NCBI GenBank assembly: GCA_016706405.1
Contig: JADJJT010000003.1
Span: 844,501 to 908,500 of the forward strand
DNA: 64,000 bases
Direction of reading: 5' to 3'
Source of the DNA: Sphingobacteriales bacterium
GTDB taxonomy: Bacteria > Bacteroidota > Bacteroidia > Chitinophagales > UBA2359
The position numbers were made by a program, and so were the translations under genes. Shown piece after piece: positions 1 through 7,711 of this stretch (the first letter of the stretch is position 1; each line of letters starts with the position of its first letter). The notes under the pieces were generated by a model, which made no database searches, was not told the DNA's origin, and was given only the letters and a program-made list of their open reading frames with translations.

Positions 1-168
1 TGCGGCAACGGCGCTTATTTGTATAATATAGACCCCATTGCCGGCGCAACTTATAATTGGTACGCCGTAGGTGGCACCGTTGTACAAGGGCAGGGTACAA
101 ATAAAGTGGTAGTACAATGGAACAATGGACAAACAGGCCAAATAAATGTAATTATTGGTTTGCCGTAG
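1..168 (+). CDS. C-terminal end of a PKD-like domain surface protein (partial)
   Basis: Frame 1 is open from the window edge to a TAG at 166-168 (55 residues). The residues follow the end of a Bacteroidota PKD-like (SprB-neighbour type) domain: a Y-x-W-Y-A-V-x-G-G stretch, then G-Q-G-T-N-K and V-V-V-Q-W, then an N-G-Q-T-G-Q-I-N-V-I strand. Such domains are beta-sandwich units of secreted T9SS cargo. The protein stops a few residues after the last strand, without the usual T9SS sorting domain, so either the gene is truncated here or secretion relies on another signal. The start is outside the window, so length and overall function are unknown. Confidence 0.6.
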   Translation, partial: CGNGAYLYNIDPIAGATYNWYAVGGTVVQGQGTNKVVVQWNNGQTGQINVIIGLP

Positions 169-272
169 CGTAGTTAAAACCTGCCTTGCGTATTTACATT
201 CAATTTGGAGAGAGGTTCACAAAGGAGAGAGGTTTTAAAAGCAAAAACGCTACGGCTATCTTAATCTTTTGC
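169..272. other. Gene-free spacer left of the tandem repeat
   Basis: No open frame. It contains a close direct repeat (GGAGAGAGGTT, twice, about 211-236). A separated inverted pair, CCGTAGCG at 163-170 and CGCTACGG at 248-255, brackets the stretch. No promoter or RNA gene was recognised. Confidence 0.4.
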
Positions 273-652
273 AAATAGTTTGGAAACTTTGGCTATTTGT
301 TTTTGCACAAATCTAAGCAATCCCGAAGGGATATTATGTTTATAGAAAACCAAAATTACATAGGGTTCGACCCAAACAGGGTCGCATAAAACCCAATACA
401 AGCCGTTCTATAAACGTTTGAACCCTTTGGGTTCTTAACGGTGGAAATAGTGTGGCAACTTAGGCTATTTGTTTTTGCACAAATCTAACCAATCCCGAAG
501 GGATATTGTGTTTATAGAAAACCCAATACATAAATAGTTCGACCCCAACGAGGTCGCATAAAAACCCAAGACAACCCATTCTATAAACCTTTGAACCCTT
601 GGGGTTCTAAGCGGTGGAAATAGTGTAACAACTTAGGCTATTTGTTTTTGAG
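273..652. repeat. Tandem 172/173 bp non-coding repeat with conserved hairpins
   Basis: Two full units (273-444 and 445-617) and the start of a third (618-652) follow each other without a gap; I judge them roughly 85% identical. Each unit carries the same inverted repeats in order: TCCCGAAGGGA; an outer pair TTTATAGAA (339-347, 511-519) and TTCTATAAA (406-414, 579-587); a hairpin inside that pair (CGACCC..GGGTCG in unit 1, a related GACC..GGTC stem in unit 2); and GAACCC..GGGTTC (about 419-433 and 591-606). Loops differ while stems are kept, which suggests selection on a folded DNA or RNA. It resembles dispersed intergenic repeats with an 'AATCCCGAAGGGAT' core that I know from Bacteroidota genomes, but I cannot name the family. 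It encodes no protein. Confidence 0.75.
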
Positions 653-791
653 CAAACTACACATAACCAAAAAATAAATTTATATATTTGAGCAAAAAAC
701 GGCAATAAAATTTTGTTTGCTGATAATAAAAATTATTAAATTGGTGGCAGATTTAAACAACCAATTTTTTCATCCATAAAAATAGTATAAA
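653..791. other. AT-rich spacer
   Basis: Low-complexity AT-rich DNA between the tandem repeat and the broken mini-gene. I see no gene or convincing signal in it. Confidence 0.4.
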
Positions 792-994
792 ATGAAACAT
801 GTTGTTAAAAATTTTAATTTAGGGGGGGGGTAATATATTGCCTTATTGTTATGTTTAACTTAGTGCTATACCCCAATTTAAAAACCTATGCCCAACAAGA
901 CCCTTTTAACCAACCCAATGGCGTTTATTTGGTAAAACTGCAAACGCAAAGCAGCAAAACCGCTATTACAACTAAGTTTTTACACCTAAATTAA
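792..994 (+). pseudogene. Mini-gene: signal peptide joined to a T9SS C-terminal tail, out of frame at a G9 tract
   Basis: From the ATG at 792 the frame reads ten residues and then nine Gs (822-830), followed at once by TAA. With one more G the frame would stay open to TAA at 992-994 (67 aa): a hydrophobic segment, a signal-peptidase-like Y-A-Q-Q, then N-G-V-Y-L-V-K-L and T-T-K-F-L-H-L-N, which resembles the last two strands of a T9SS type A sorting domain. A shorter in-frame ATG at 851 gives 47 residues. The arrangement looks like a secreted-protein gene that lost its middle, leaving export signal and sorting tail. The G tract could be a slippage switch, a sequencing error or simple decay. 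Confidence 0.45.
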
Positions 995-1010
995 TTTTAT
1001 TAACCATTTG

Positions 1011-1044
1011 TAGCATTAGCCCAAAAATAATTGGGCTAATGCTA
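1011..1044 (+). terminator. Rho-independent terminator after the mini-gene
   Basis: A perfect 13 bp stem, TAGCATTAGCCCA (1011-1023) with TGGGCTAATGCTA (1032-1044), loop of 8, followed by TTGTTTTATTT on the plus strand. It lies 14 bp before the next gene and separates it from the mini-gene. Confidence 0.7.
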
Positions 1045-1057
1045 TTGTTTTATTTGT

Positions 1058-2242
1058 ATGAATTTTTTTTTTATAGTAACAATATTATTGCTTTTAGCCC
1101 CAAGCATTTGCGCCCAAACTACTGCTTATATTCCTATACTAAATCCTTCATTGGAAGATAGTACGCTTACACCTGGTTTTACTAAAACGAATCACACACC
1201 CCCTTATTGGCATATTTGTTTTGGCACCCCCGATTTAACATATCGCGCTCCCCAACATAAACATCAACCTACCGATGGGCATAATTATGTAGCCTTAATT
1301 GATAATGTCCCATCTTCTTACGGACCGCACGGCGAGGCGTTTGGGCAAAAACTAATTTGCCCCACCCTGCCCTTTAAACAACATTTTTTAACCGTTGATA
1401 CCAAAGATATTGCGAAACCATTTGGCACCTACCAAGGCATTTACCAAATTTGGTTGGGTGTAGATAGTTGTGCTTTGGATACCCTTGTTTACGAACAATT
1501 GACCCATAGCGAATGGAAAAAAGATACCATTGTTTTTACCCCTTTTAAATCGTATAACTACCTTAGTTTTTTAATTAAAGAAATAAAAGAAAATGAGCCT
1601 GCTGCTGTTTTTGTTGATAATTTTTCGCCATATATTAGCATCAACAATGCCAACGCCATAGCTGCCAAGGTTAGCAGCCCGTATATTTGCGCTAATGAGT
1701 GTACTAATTTATACGCTTGGGTGCGCGATACCTATATGCCCTACACCCTAACCTGGTATAACAGCGACAGCAGTTTTATAAGCACCCAACCCAACCCGCA
1801 AGTATGCCCCACCCAAACTACCACCTATTACCTTACTGTTGATGGCTGTTCGTGGTTACTTAAAGATAGTGTTACCGTTTTAGTAAAACCCCAACCCTGC
1901 CAGCCCTACACCGACACCACCACTTTACCACCCATAAAAGGCACAACCAAACCCAAAAAAATCCGCCCCCTTGCCCTGCCCACCGCGTTTAGCCCCAATA
2001 ACGACGGCATCAACGACCGCTTTACCCTACCGCAAAACCAGGCAATAACCCAAGCGCAGCTAATTGTCTATAACCGTTACGGACAGCGTGTTTTTAACGG
2101 AAATGCCTTTGATGGCTGGAGCGGCACTTTGCCCAACAACACCCCCGCACCCGTTGGCGTGTATGTATATATGTTCAGCTACACCAACCCTTTATCCGGA
2201 TTAACCGAAACGCAAAAAGGAAATATTACGCTGTTGCGGTAA
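1058..2242 (+). CDS. T9SS type B-sorted secreted protein (gliding motility-associated C-terminal domain)
   Basis: A 394 aa exported protein. Residues 1-19 form a signal peptide (hydrophobic FFFIVTILLLLAPSICA, cut before Q). The middle has a region like a carbohydrate-binding or jelly-roll fold (starts with PILNPSLEDS, contains WHICFG and FVDNFSPY), which in this phylum often precedes sorting domains. Next is a short PKD/Ig-like part with paired cysteines (about 205-280). The last 90 residues are the CHU_C type B sorting domain: PTAFSPNNDGINDRF, a YNRYGQRVFNG strand, DGWSG, and the terminal NITLLR. It should be exported through Sec and then T9SS and held at the cell surface or released. It faces the permease gene tail to tail with only 12 bp between stops. 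The substrate is unknown. Confidence 0.85.
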   Translation: MNFFFIVTILLLLAPSICAQTTAYIPILNPSLEDSTLTPGFTKTNHTPPYWHICFGTPDLTYRAPQHKHQPTDGHNYVALIDNVPSSYGPHGEAFGQKLICPTLPFKQHFLTVDTKDIAKPFGTYQGIYQIWLGVDSCALDTLVYEQLTHSEWKKDTIVFTPFKSYNYLSFLIKEIKENEPAAVFVDNFSPYISINNANAIAAKVSSPYICANECTNLYAWVRDTYMPYTLTWYNSDSSFISTQPNPQVCPTQTTTYYLTVDGCSWLLKDSVTVLVKPQPCQPYTDTTTLPPIKGTTKPKKIRPLALPTAFSPNNDGINDRFTLPQNQAITQAQLIVYNRYGQRVFNGNAFDGWSGTLPNNTPAPVGVYVYMFSYTNPLSGLTETQKGNITLLR

Positions 2243-2254
2243 ACTAAATATTAC

Positions 2255-3580
2255 TTACACTTTTGGTATGGCATTATTATCCGGAAGTTTAATAAACAAG
2301 GTAGCCACAGCACCTAATAATAGCGAACACCCCGATAAAACCATGTATAAAATAGTGCTATCGCCAATAATGTGATTAAAAATAAATTTACTGCCCAATG
2401 CTGCTATAATTTGTGGGATACAAATAAAAGCATTAAACAACCCCATGTAAATACCCATTTTTTGCGAAGGTACCGCACTTGACAACATGGCATAAGGCAT
2501 TGATAAAATACTAGCCCATGCTATACCAATACCGGCATACGATAGGTGCAATAAATCCGGATTTTTTATAACAAACATAGATGCAAAGCCTAAGCCCCCT
2601 GCCGTCAAACTAAGTGCGTGTAATAATTTACGGTTCACCTGCATCTGGCTCGATATAACCACCATTACCAAGGCAAATGCCGTTGAAACAAGGCCATAAG
2701 TGCCCATATATCCGCCGGCCTTTAACAGGGCATCTTTGTATTGTTGCGAGTTATGGTCAGTAAACCCAAACACATGTTCGGTAATGGCAATAGTGGCGTA
2801 CGTCCACATAATAAAAAAAGCAAACCACGAAAAAAACTGTACCCAACCCAACTGCTTCATTACGCTGGGCATTCCTTTAATACTATTAAAAATATTGACA
2901 AAAATATGCCCGATACCCTTGTTTTGGGCTTTTTGGCTTTTAAAAGCGACCATATCTTCGGGGGGGTATTCGTTGCTGGTAAATATTGTCCACAAAATAG
3001 AACTCATAAAAACGGCTGCTCCAAGATAAAAAGCGTACTTCACTGCATTTGGCACTATACCCGGCGCCGACTGGTTGCTAACACCCATGCTCTCTAAAAA
3101 TTGGGGCAACTGGCTGGCCACCCAAGTACCAACACCAATAATTAAGGTCTGCGTTATAAAGCCATAAGTGCGTTGTTCATCGGGCAGTTTATCGGCTACA
3201 AACGCCCTAAACGGCTCCATGCTAATATTCATTGAGGCATCTAACAGGCAAAGGCTACCAACGGCCACCCAAACGGCAGGCGAGTTGGGCATTAGGCAAA
3301 GTGCTATGCACGATAAAATAGCACCGGCCAAAAAATACGGTCTGCGGCGGCCAAGTACTGGGTGCCAGGTATTGTCGCTTAAATGGCCTACAATGGGCTG
3401 AACTAATAAGCCAGTAAGCGGGGCAACAATCCAAAACAAAGGAATGTCGTCTTTATTTGCCCCCAATGTTTGAAAAATTGGCGACACAAACCCTCCTTGA
3501 AGGGCAAACCCAAACTGAATGCCTACAAAGCCAAAGCTCATGTTCCAAATGTCTATAAAGGAGAGTTTGCGTTTTGACAT
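2255..3580 (-). CDS. MFS sugar permease, SLC45/GPH-like
   Basis: A 441 aa inner-membrane protein with about 12 hydrophobic segments. The N-terminus carries the signature of the SLC45-type sucrose/maltose symporter group: FGFVGIQFGFALQ, then PLTGLLVQPIVGHLSDNTW and LGRRRPYFLAGAI between helices 2 and 3 (the MFS loop with its acidic/arginine motif). The family moves disaccharides with protons. In Bacteroidota such genes often sit with maltose or glucan enzymes, but here the neighbours are unrelated, so the substrate cannot be set. A paralogue lies at 43491-44738. No operon partner is evident; the next gene in the same direction ends 36 bp upstream and may be co-transcribed. Confidence 0.8.
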   Translation of the reverse strand: MSKRKLSFIDIWNMSFGFVGIQFGFALQGGFVSPIFQTLGANKDDIPLFWIVAPLTGLLVQPIVGHLSDNTWHPVLGRRRPYFLAGAILSCIALCLMPNSPAVWVAVGSLCLLDASMNISMEPFRAFVADKLPDEQRTYGFITQTLIIGVGTWVASQLPQFLESMGVSNQSAPGIVPNAVKYAFYLGAAVFMSSILWTIFTSNEYPPEDMVAFKSQKAQNKGIGHIFVNIFNSIKGMPSVMKQLGWVQFFSWFAFFIMWTYATIAITEHVFGFTDHNSQQYKDALLKAGGYMGTYGLVSTAFALVMVVISSQMQVNRKLLHALSLTAGGLGFASMFVIKNPDLLHLSYAGIGIAWASILSMPYAMLSSAVPSQKMGIYMGLFNAFICIPQIIAALGSKFIFNHIIGDSTILYMVLSGCSLLLGAVATLFIKLPDNNAIPKV

Positions 3581-3616
3581 ACAATATATTATTATTTTAC
3601 AAATTATTTATTACAT

Positions 3617-5263
3617 TTATAATGGTTTGTTAATTTGATAACGCACCATATCAATAGTTGTGGGTTGTAGCTGCATGGCCTCTCCAGAAGGTTGGCCTGC
3701 CTTTGCCCGTTTGGTACTCATATACGCCTGCCCATTTGACCACGAAAGGGCTATAATTTTTCCGGATGTATTGGCCGGTATTTGATTAAATACAACCGTA
3801 TTTTTATTTTTACCTTGCAAATGTCTTGCCATTACCAATTCAACATCGTCGGCAATAAAATAAACGGCAATTTGTTTAAATGTTTCGTTTGGTTTAATTT
3901 GTACCGTAACTGGGTCATAAGGCGGTTCGATGGGGCAAAATAAACCCGTCCAACCCATTTTATAGGTCGAATAACAAATATGTGTAAAAGATTGCCTACC
4001 GGTTTTAAGTGCTTGGTTTTCAATCATTTGTACGGCTACCGCTTTTTTTAATAAATGCGCATTAGTGTAAAATTGTGCGCGTTCAAGACTGGTTGTCCAA
4101 AGCAAATCGGTAAGAGCGGTTGGGCTATTTAAATCAATTCCATAAGGTTTAGGGTCAAACGGGGCGCTTAGGTTTTGTTGGGCAAAATGGGCAAAAGTTT
4201 CGGCGGCTTTGTAACAAAGTTCGTCATTTTCCTGACTTAAATTGGGGTTATTTTTGCGGATCCGGTTAAAAAAACGCGATACTTTGTAGTCGGCATCTGC
4301 TAAACTTTTTTCAGCCATATAAATATTTACAATATCTGGCAGGTATTGTTGCGTTTGTGTGTTTAATGTTGCCGCAGTTTGTATTCGATAACCAAATTCG
4401 CGGGTAGCAATATGGGTATTTTTCCAGCCATTGCGGCGCAATTTATGCAATAAATCGGCGGGTAAACTTGGCGTTGCCGCTGTTGTATCATCGGGTAAAG
4501 GTATTAAATTAGGTGCTATGGCTATTAGCTCGTTGTGGGTGGCATAATTGGTATTGCCCCAATCAAAATTACCATTTATTCCCGGTTTGCCGTAATAAAA
4601 CACACAGCCTGTAGGTGTTTGCGGTGTTGTTACCTCTATTAATATGCTTTTGCCGGGGGCTAAGGTCAGTTCTTGCCCATTTTCAAGCAGTGCAGCCGAT
4701 ATATAAACCGCACCTGCAAATTGCATTGGCTGCATATTGGCGGGGCGCGATAAATTGCTTGTCAAGAGTTGCGTTTTATTGCTTACCAATTTAATAGCTG
4801 CCACAAATGGCGATTGTACCATCTTTTTGTCTTGGGTAATAAAAGCATCATCCGGAATTACAAGCGTTAATCCTTCGTTGTCAGGCGAACTTATAATGGC
4901 AGGCTCGTTTGGGTTCTCGACCAAAAAAAACTTTGTTTGAGGCGCAAGTGCCTGATATAAATTGGCTAAGGGGCCTGTAAACTCATAATCATTAATAATG
5001 TTATTGGCAATACTATCCTTTTGTATTTCTTTGGCAAAATAAGTGTTTACAAATTTTGCCAAACTATCGGGTAGCGGGGTAAGTTTTGCTATACTTGTTT
5101 CGCTCAAAGTGTCGGCACAATCTGCCTCGCCCGAAACGGCTTGCAAGGCGGCGTTGTCAGTGCGGGTCGGGTCGGCAAAAAAAGGCCAGCCTTGTTTGCG
5201 GCCATATAATGATACCGCAACCAAAATTAACGAAAAGATGAAAAATAGAAAAGCAGCCCGCAT
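3617..5263 (-). CDS. Membrane-anchored protein of unknown function
   Basis: A 548 aa protein I do not recognise. Residues 1-22 are hydrophobic and begin with Arg at position 2 (RAAFLFFIFSLILVAVSLYG), so it is either a signal anchor or an uncleaved export signal. The rest looks soluble. The part around residues 105-235 has short beta-rich stretches of Ig-like character (an export-exposed P-D-D-A-F, later L-A-P-G-K-S-I-L-I-E). The following 250 residues are mixed helical. The end contains IPANTSGKIIALSWSNGQAY. A TATTTTTG promoter element sits only a few bases upstream of the ATG, so the mRNA could be nearly leaderless. No catalytic motif was seen. Confidence 0.5.
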   Translation of the reverse strand: MRAAFLFFIFSLILVAVSLYGRKQGWPFFADPTRTDNAALQAVSGEADCADTLSETSIAKLTPLPDSLAKFVNTYFAKEIQKDSIANNIINDYEFTGPLANLYQALAPQTKFFLVENPNEPAIISSPDNEGLTLVIPDDAFITQDKKMVQSPFVAAIKLVSNKTQLLTSNLSRPANMQPMQFAGAVYISAALLENGQELTLAPGKSILIEVTTPQTPTGCVFYYGKPGINGNFDWGNTNYATHNELIAIAPNLIPLPDDTTAATPSLPADLLHKLRRNGWKNTHIATREFGYRIQTAATLNTQTQQYLPDIVNIYMAEKSLADADYKVSRFFNRIRKNNPNLSQENDELCYKAAETFAHFAQQNLSAPFDPKPYGIDLNSPTALTDLLWTTSLERAQFYTNAHLLKKAVAVQMIENQALKTGRQSFTHICYSTYKMGWTGLFCPIEPPYDPVTVQIKPNETFKQIAVYFIADDVELVMARHLQGKNKNTVVFNQIPANTSGKIIALSWSNGQAYMSTKRAKAGQPSGEAMQLQPTTIDMVRYQINKPL

Positions 5264-5270
5264 AATGGGG

Positions 5271-5278
5271 CAAAAATA
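5271..5278 (-). promoter_or_regulatory. Candidate -7 promoter element (TATTTTTG)
   Basis: Reading the minus strand, TATTTTTG matches the Bacteroidota consensus TAnnTTTG, 8 bases before the ATG at 5263. No clear -33 TTG. The very short distance implies a short or absent leader, or a start further inside. Confidence 0.35.
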
Positions 5279-5511
5279 CTACCTTAATTTTGTAAATAGG
5301 TCTTTTAGCGCGCGAACTTAAAAATATTAGATTAGGCAAAGTGCGATTCAAGTTTAATTAATCCGGATAAATTTTAAGCCCCACGCCAACAAATTAACAA
5401 ACAGCTTTTTATTCCGGATATTTTTTATCAAATCTGCAAAGTTCCAGCCATCATGCTCCTTTTGTTTCTTTTTACAGACTAACCAAAATCACAAACTACA
5501 ATGATACAATA

Positions 5512-5544
5512 TTGGATAAAACTGCTAAGTTTTTTTTACTTTTG
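5512..5544 (+). promoter_or_regulatory. Promoter of the glycosyltransferase gene (TTG-N22-TACTTTTG)
   Basis: TTG at 5512-5514 and TACTTTTG at 5537-5544 with 22 bases between fit the Bacteroidota TTG-N17-23-TAnnTTTG pattern. It lies inside an upstream extension of the reading frame, so translation should begin after it, at the ATG of 5563 or 5599. The rest of 5279-5511 is AT-rich and holds no gene. Confidence 0.5.
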
Positions 5545-5598
5545 CATCGCTTGAAAAATCAAATGCCACTACCCCACCCCACTACATTGCCTGCTTCC

Positions 5599-7668
5599 AT
5601 GAAAATATCGATTGTAATTGTTAACTACAATGTTTGCTATTTTTTAGAGCAAGTACTGTGGTCAATTAGGCGGGCTGCCGCAGAATTTCCAAACGATATT
5701 GAGGTTATTGTTATTGACAACGCATCAACTGATGGGTCGGTAACTTATTTACAACCCATTTTTCGCGAAGTAAATTTTATTGCCAACAGCGTAAATTCGG
5801 GATTTTCGGTAGCAAATAATCAAGGGATAGCCTTGGCCAAGGGCAATTTTATTTTGCTGTTAAACCCCGACACCGTTTTAAATGAAAACACTTTAAAGGC
5901 ATGTTTAGAATTTATGGACGCTCACCCAAAAGCTGGTGCGCTTGGTATCCGGATGATTGACGGCACGGGCTGCCTTCTGCCCGAATCAAAACGCGGCCTT
6001 CCTACGCCCTGGGTATCGTTTTGCAAATTATTGGGTTTAAGCAGTATGTTTCCTAAATCGAAATGGTTAAACGGTTATTATTTAGGGCATTTAAGCTACC
6101 AACAAACACACGCAATTGAGGTATTATCGGGGGCATTTATGTTTATACGCAAAGAAGCATTGGCGCAAACAGGTGGTTTTGACGAGCAGTTTTTTATGTA
6201 TGGCGAAGATATTGACTTGTCGTACAGGCTTTTACTTTCCGGATGGAAAAATTATTACTTGCACACTCCGCCAATCATTCATTATAAAGGCGAAAGTACC
6301 AAAAAAGGCAGTTTAAATTACGTGCGCCTGTTTTACAGGGCAATGATGTTATTTGCCAATAAACATTTTGCCAATAAGCAGTCGAAAATTTTTAATTTTT
6401 TTATCAACGCGGCTGTTTATGGCAGTGCAGGCGTAGCAATATTTATTAGGCTATTGCAGCGTTTAGCTCCGTTTGCCCTTGATATTTCCCTTATTTACGG
6501 GGGGCTTTATTTTATTAAAGGATATTGGCAAAATACGGTTAAAATTGCCGAAAAAATTACTTACCTACCACAACACATGCTAATTAATGCGCCTATGTAT
6601 GTAATAATATGGCTGCTAAGTGTATTTTTTAGCGGTGGTTACGATACCCCATGGCGGGCGTGGCGAACCGTGCGGGGTTTATTGGTCGGAACGGTAGCCA
6701 TATCGGCAATTTATGGTTTTTTGCCCGAAACGCTGCGCTCGTCACGGGCAATGATTGTGTTGGGCATGGGCTGGGCGGTGGTTGCCATGTTGGGCTGGCG
6801 ATGGCTAATAGGTTACGCCGGAGCCAAAGGGTTTGCGCAAAACACCCAAGCAAAAAACAGATTGGTAGTAGTTGGCAGCCTTGCCGAAGCGCAAAGGGCA
6901 TTAAATTTATTACACGAAGCAGGGGCCGGCACCGATGTTGAAATATTGGGGTATTTACTTCCGGAGGAAGAAGATTCAATAACCACAAACAATATTCAAC
7001 AACTAAATTTTGAAGCAACCGCAAATGATGATGACCTCAATCAAAACAAAAAATCCGGATATAATGCAAAAGCGGCAAACTCGCATTTCGGCCTGCCTTG
7101 CCTTGGAAGTTTACAACAATTACATCGGTTAGTTTCATTATACCGTCTTAACGAAATTATTTTTTGCGCCAAAGACGTAACATACAGCCAAATTATTGAA
7201 ATTATGGAAAACATAAGCACCAATTTAGCTTATAAAACGCTTAGTCCAAATGGCAATGTATTGGTTGGCAGCAACTCAAAAAACACATCCGGAGATATTT
7301 ATATAGCTGCAAAACGTTACAAACTTAATCAACCTCACCTTGTTCGCAACAAACGTTTATTTGATTTAGGTTTTGCTCTTTTATTATTAAGTTTATTTGC
7401 GCCCTTGGCTTTGTTTAACGGGCAAATACGTTTTTTATTTAAACAGGCGGTTAGTGTATTAAGTGGTAAAAAAACATGGGTAGGTTATGCTAATGCACTG
7501 CAACCAAGCATTTTACCCAAAATAAAACCGGGCGTTTTACCCTTGTGTAGCAACGAGCAATTAAACAATTTAAATACCGCAGCTAAAGCGCAGTGTAATA
7601 CGCTTTATGCCCTCGATTATACCCCGCGCGAAGATTTTAGAATTATTTGGCGGTATATATTTCGGTAG
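5599..7668 (+). CDS. Family 2 glycosyltransferase fused to a CoA-binding/sugar-transferase-like membrane part
   Basis: A 689 aa protein from the chosen ATG. Residues 1-230 form a GT-A glycosyltransferase family 2 domain: IVIVNYN at 5-11, VIDNASTDGS near 38-47, LLNPDT at 87-92 (the DxD position) and GEDIDLSYR at 202-210. About 255-405 is a multi-helix membrane region. About 415-560 looks like the Rossmann CoA-binding domain found in polyprenyl glycosylphosphotransferases (starts RLVVVGSLAEAQRAL, later LPCLGSLQQL and EIIFCAKD). The end has one hydrophobic helix and KTWVGYA plus LPKIKPGVL, as in the tail of WbaP-type sugar transferases, but the catalytic core of that domain is missing. It probably adds sugars to a lipid-linked or surface polysaccharide. 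The ATG at 5563 is an alternative start; 5599 is preferred because the domain begins right there. Confidence 0.75.
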   Translation: MKISIVIVNYNVCYFLEQVLWSIRRAAAEFPNDIEVIVIDNASTDGSVTYLQPIFREVNFIANSVNSGFSVANNQGIALAKGNFILLLNPDTVLNENTLKACLEFMDAHPKAGALGIRMIDGTGCLLPESKRGLPTPWVSFCKLLGLSSMFPKSKWLNGYYLGHLSYQQTHAIEVLSGAFMFIRKEALAQTGGFDEQFFMYGEDIDLSYRLLLSGWKNYYLHTPPIIHYKGESTKKGSLNYVRLFYRAMMLFANKHFANKQSKIFNFFINAAVYGSAGVAIFIRLLQRLAPFALDISLIYGGLYFIKGYWQNTVKIAEKITYLPQHMLINAPMYVIIWLLSVFFSGGYDTPWRAWRTVRGLLVGTVAISAIYGFLPETLRSSRAMIVLGMGWAVVAMLGWRWLIGYAGAKGFAQNTQAKNRLVVVGSLAEAQRALNLLHEAGAGTDVEILGYLLPEEEDSITTNNIQQLNFEATANDDDLNQNKKSGYNAKAANSHFGLPCLGSLQQLHRLVSLYRLNEIIFCAKDVTYSQIIEIMENISTNLAYKTLSPNGNVLVGSNSKNTSGDIYIAAKRYKLNQPHLVRNKRLFDLGFALLLLSLFAPLALFNGQIRFLFKQAVSVLSGKKTWVGYANALQPSILPKIKPGVLPLCSNEQLNNLNTAAKAQCNTLYALDYTPREDFRIIWRYIFR

Positions 7669-7711
7669 TGCAACACACACATTAAACTGCAATACAAAGT
7701 ATGCTATATTA

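Noticed and set aside
273..652. CRISPR array
   Set aside because: The unit is 172-173 bp and directly tandem, with no short repeats separated by unique spacers and no cas genes nearby.
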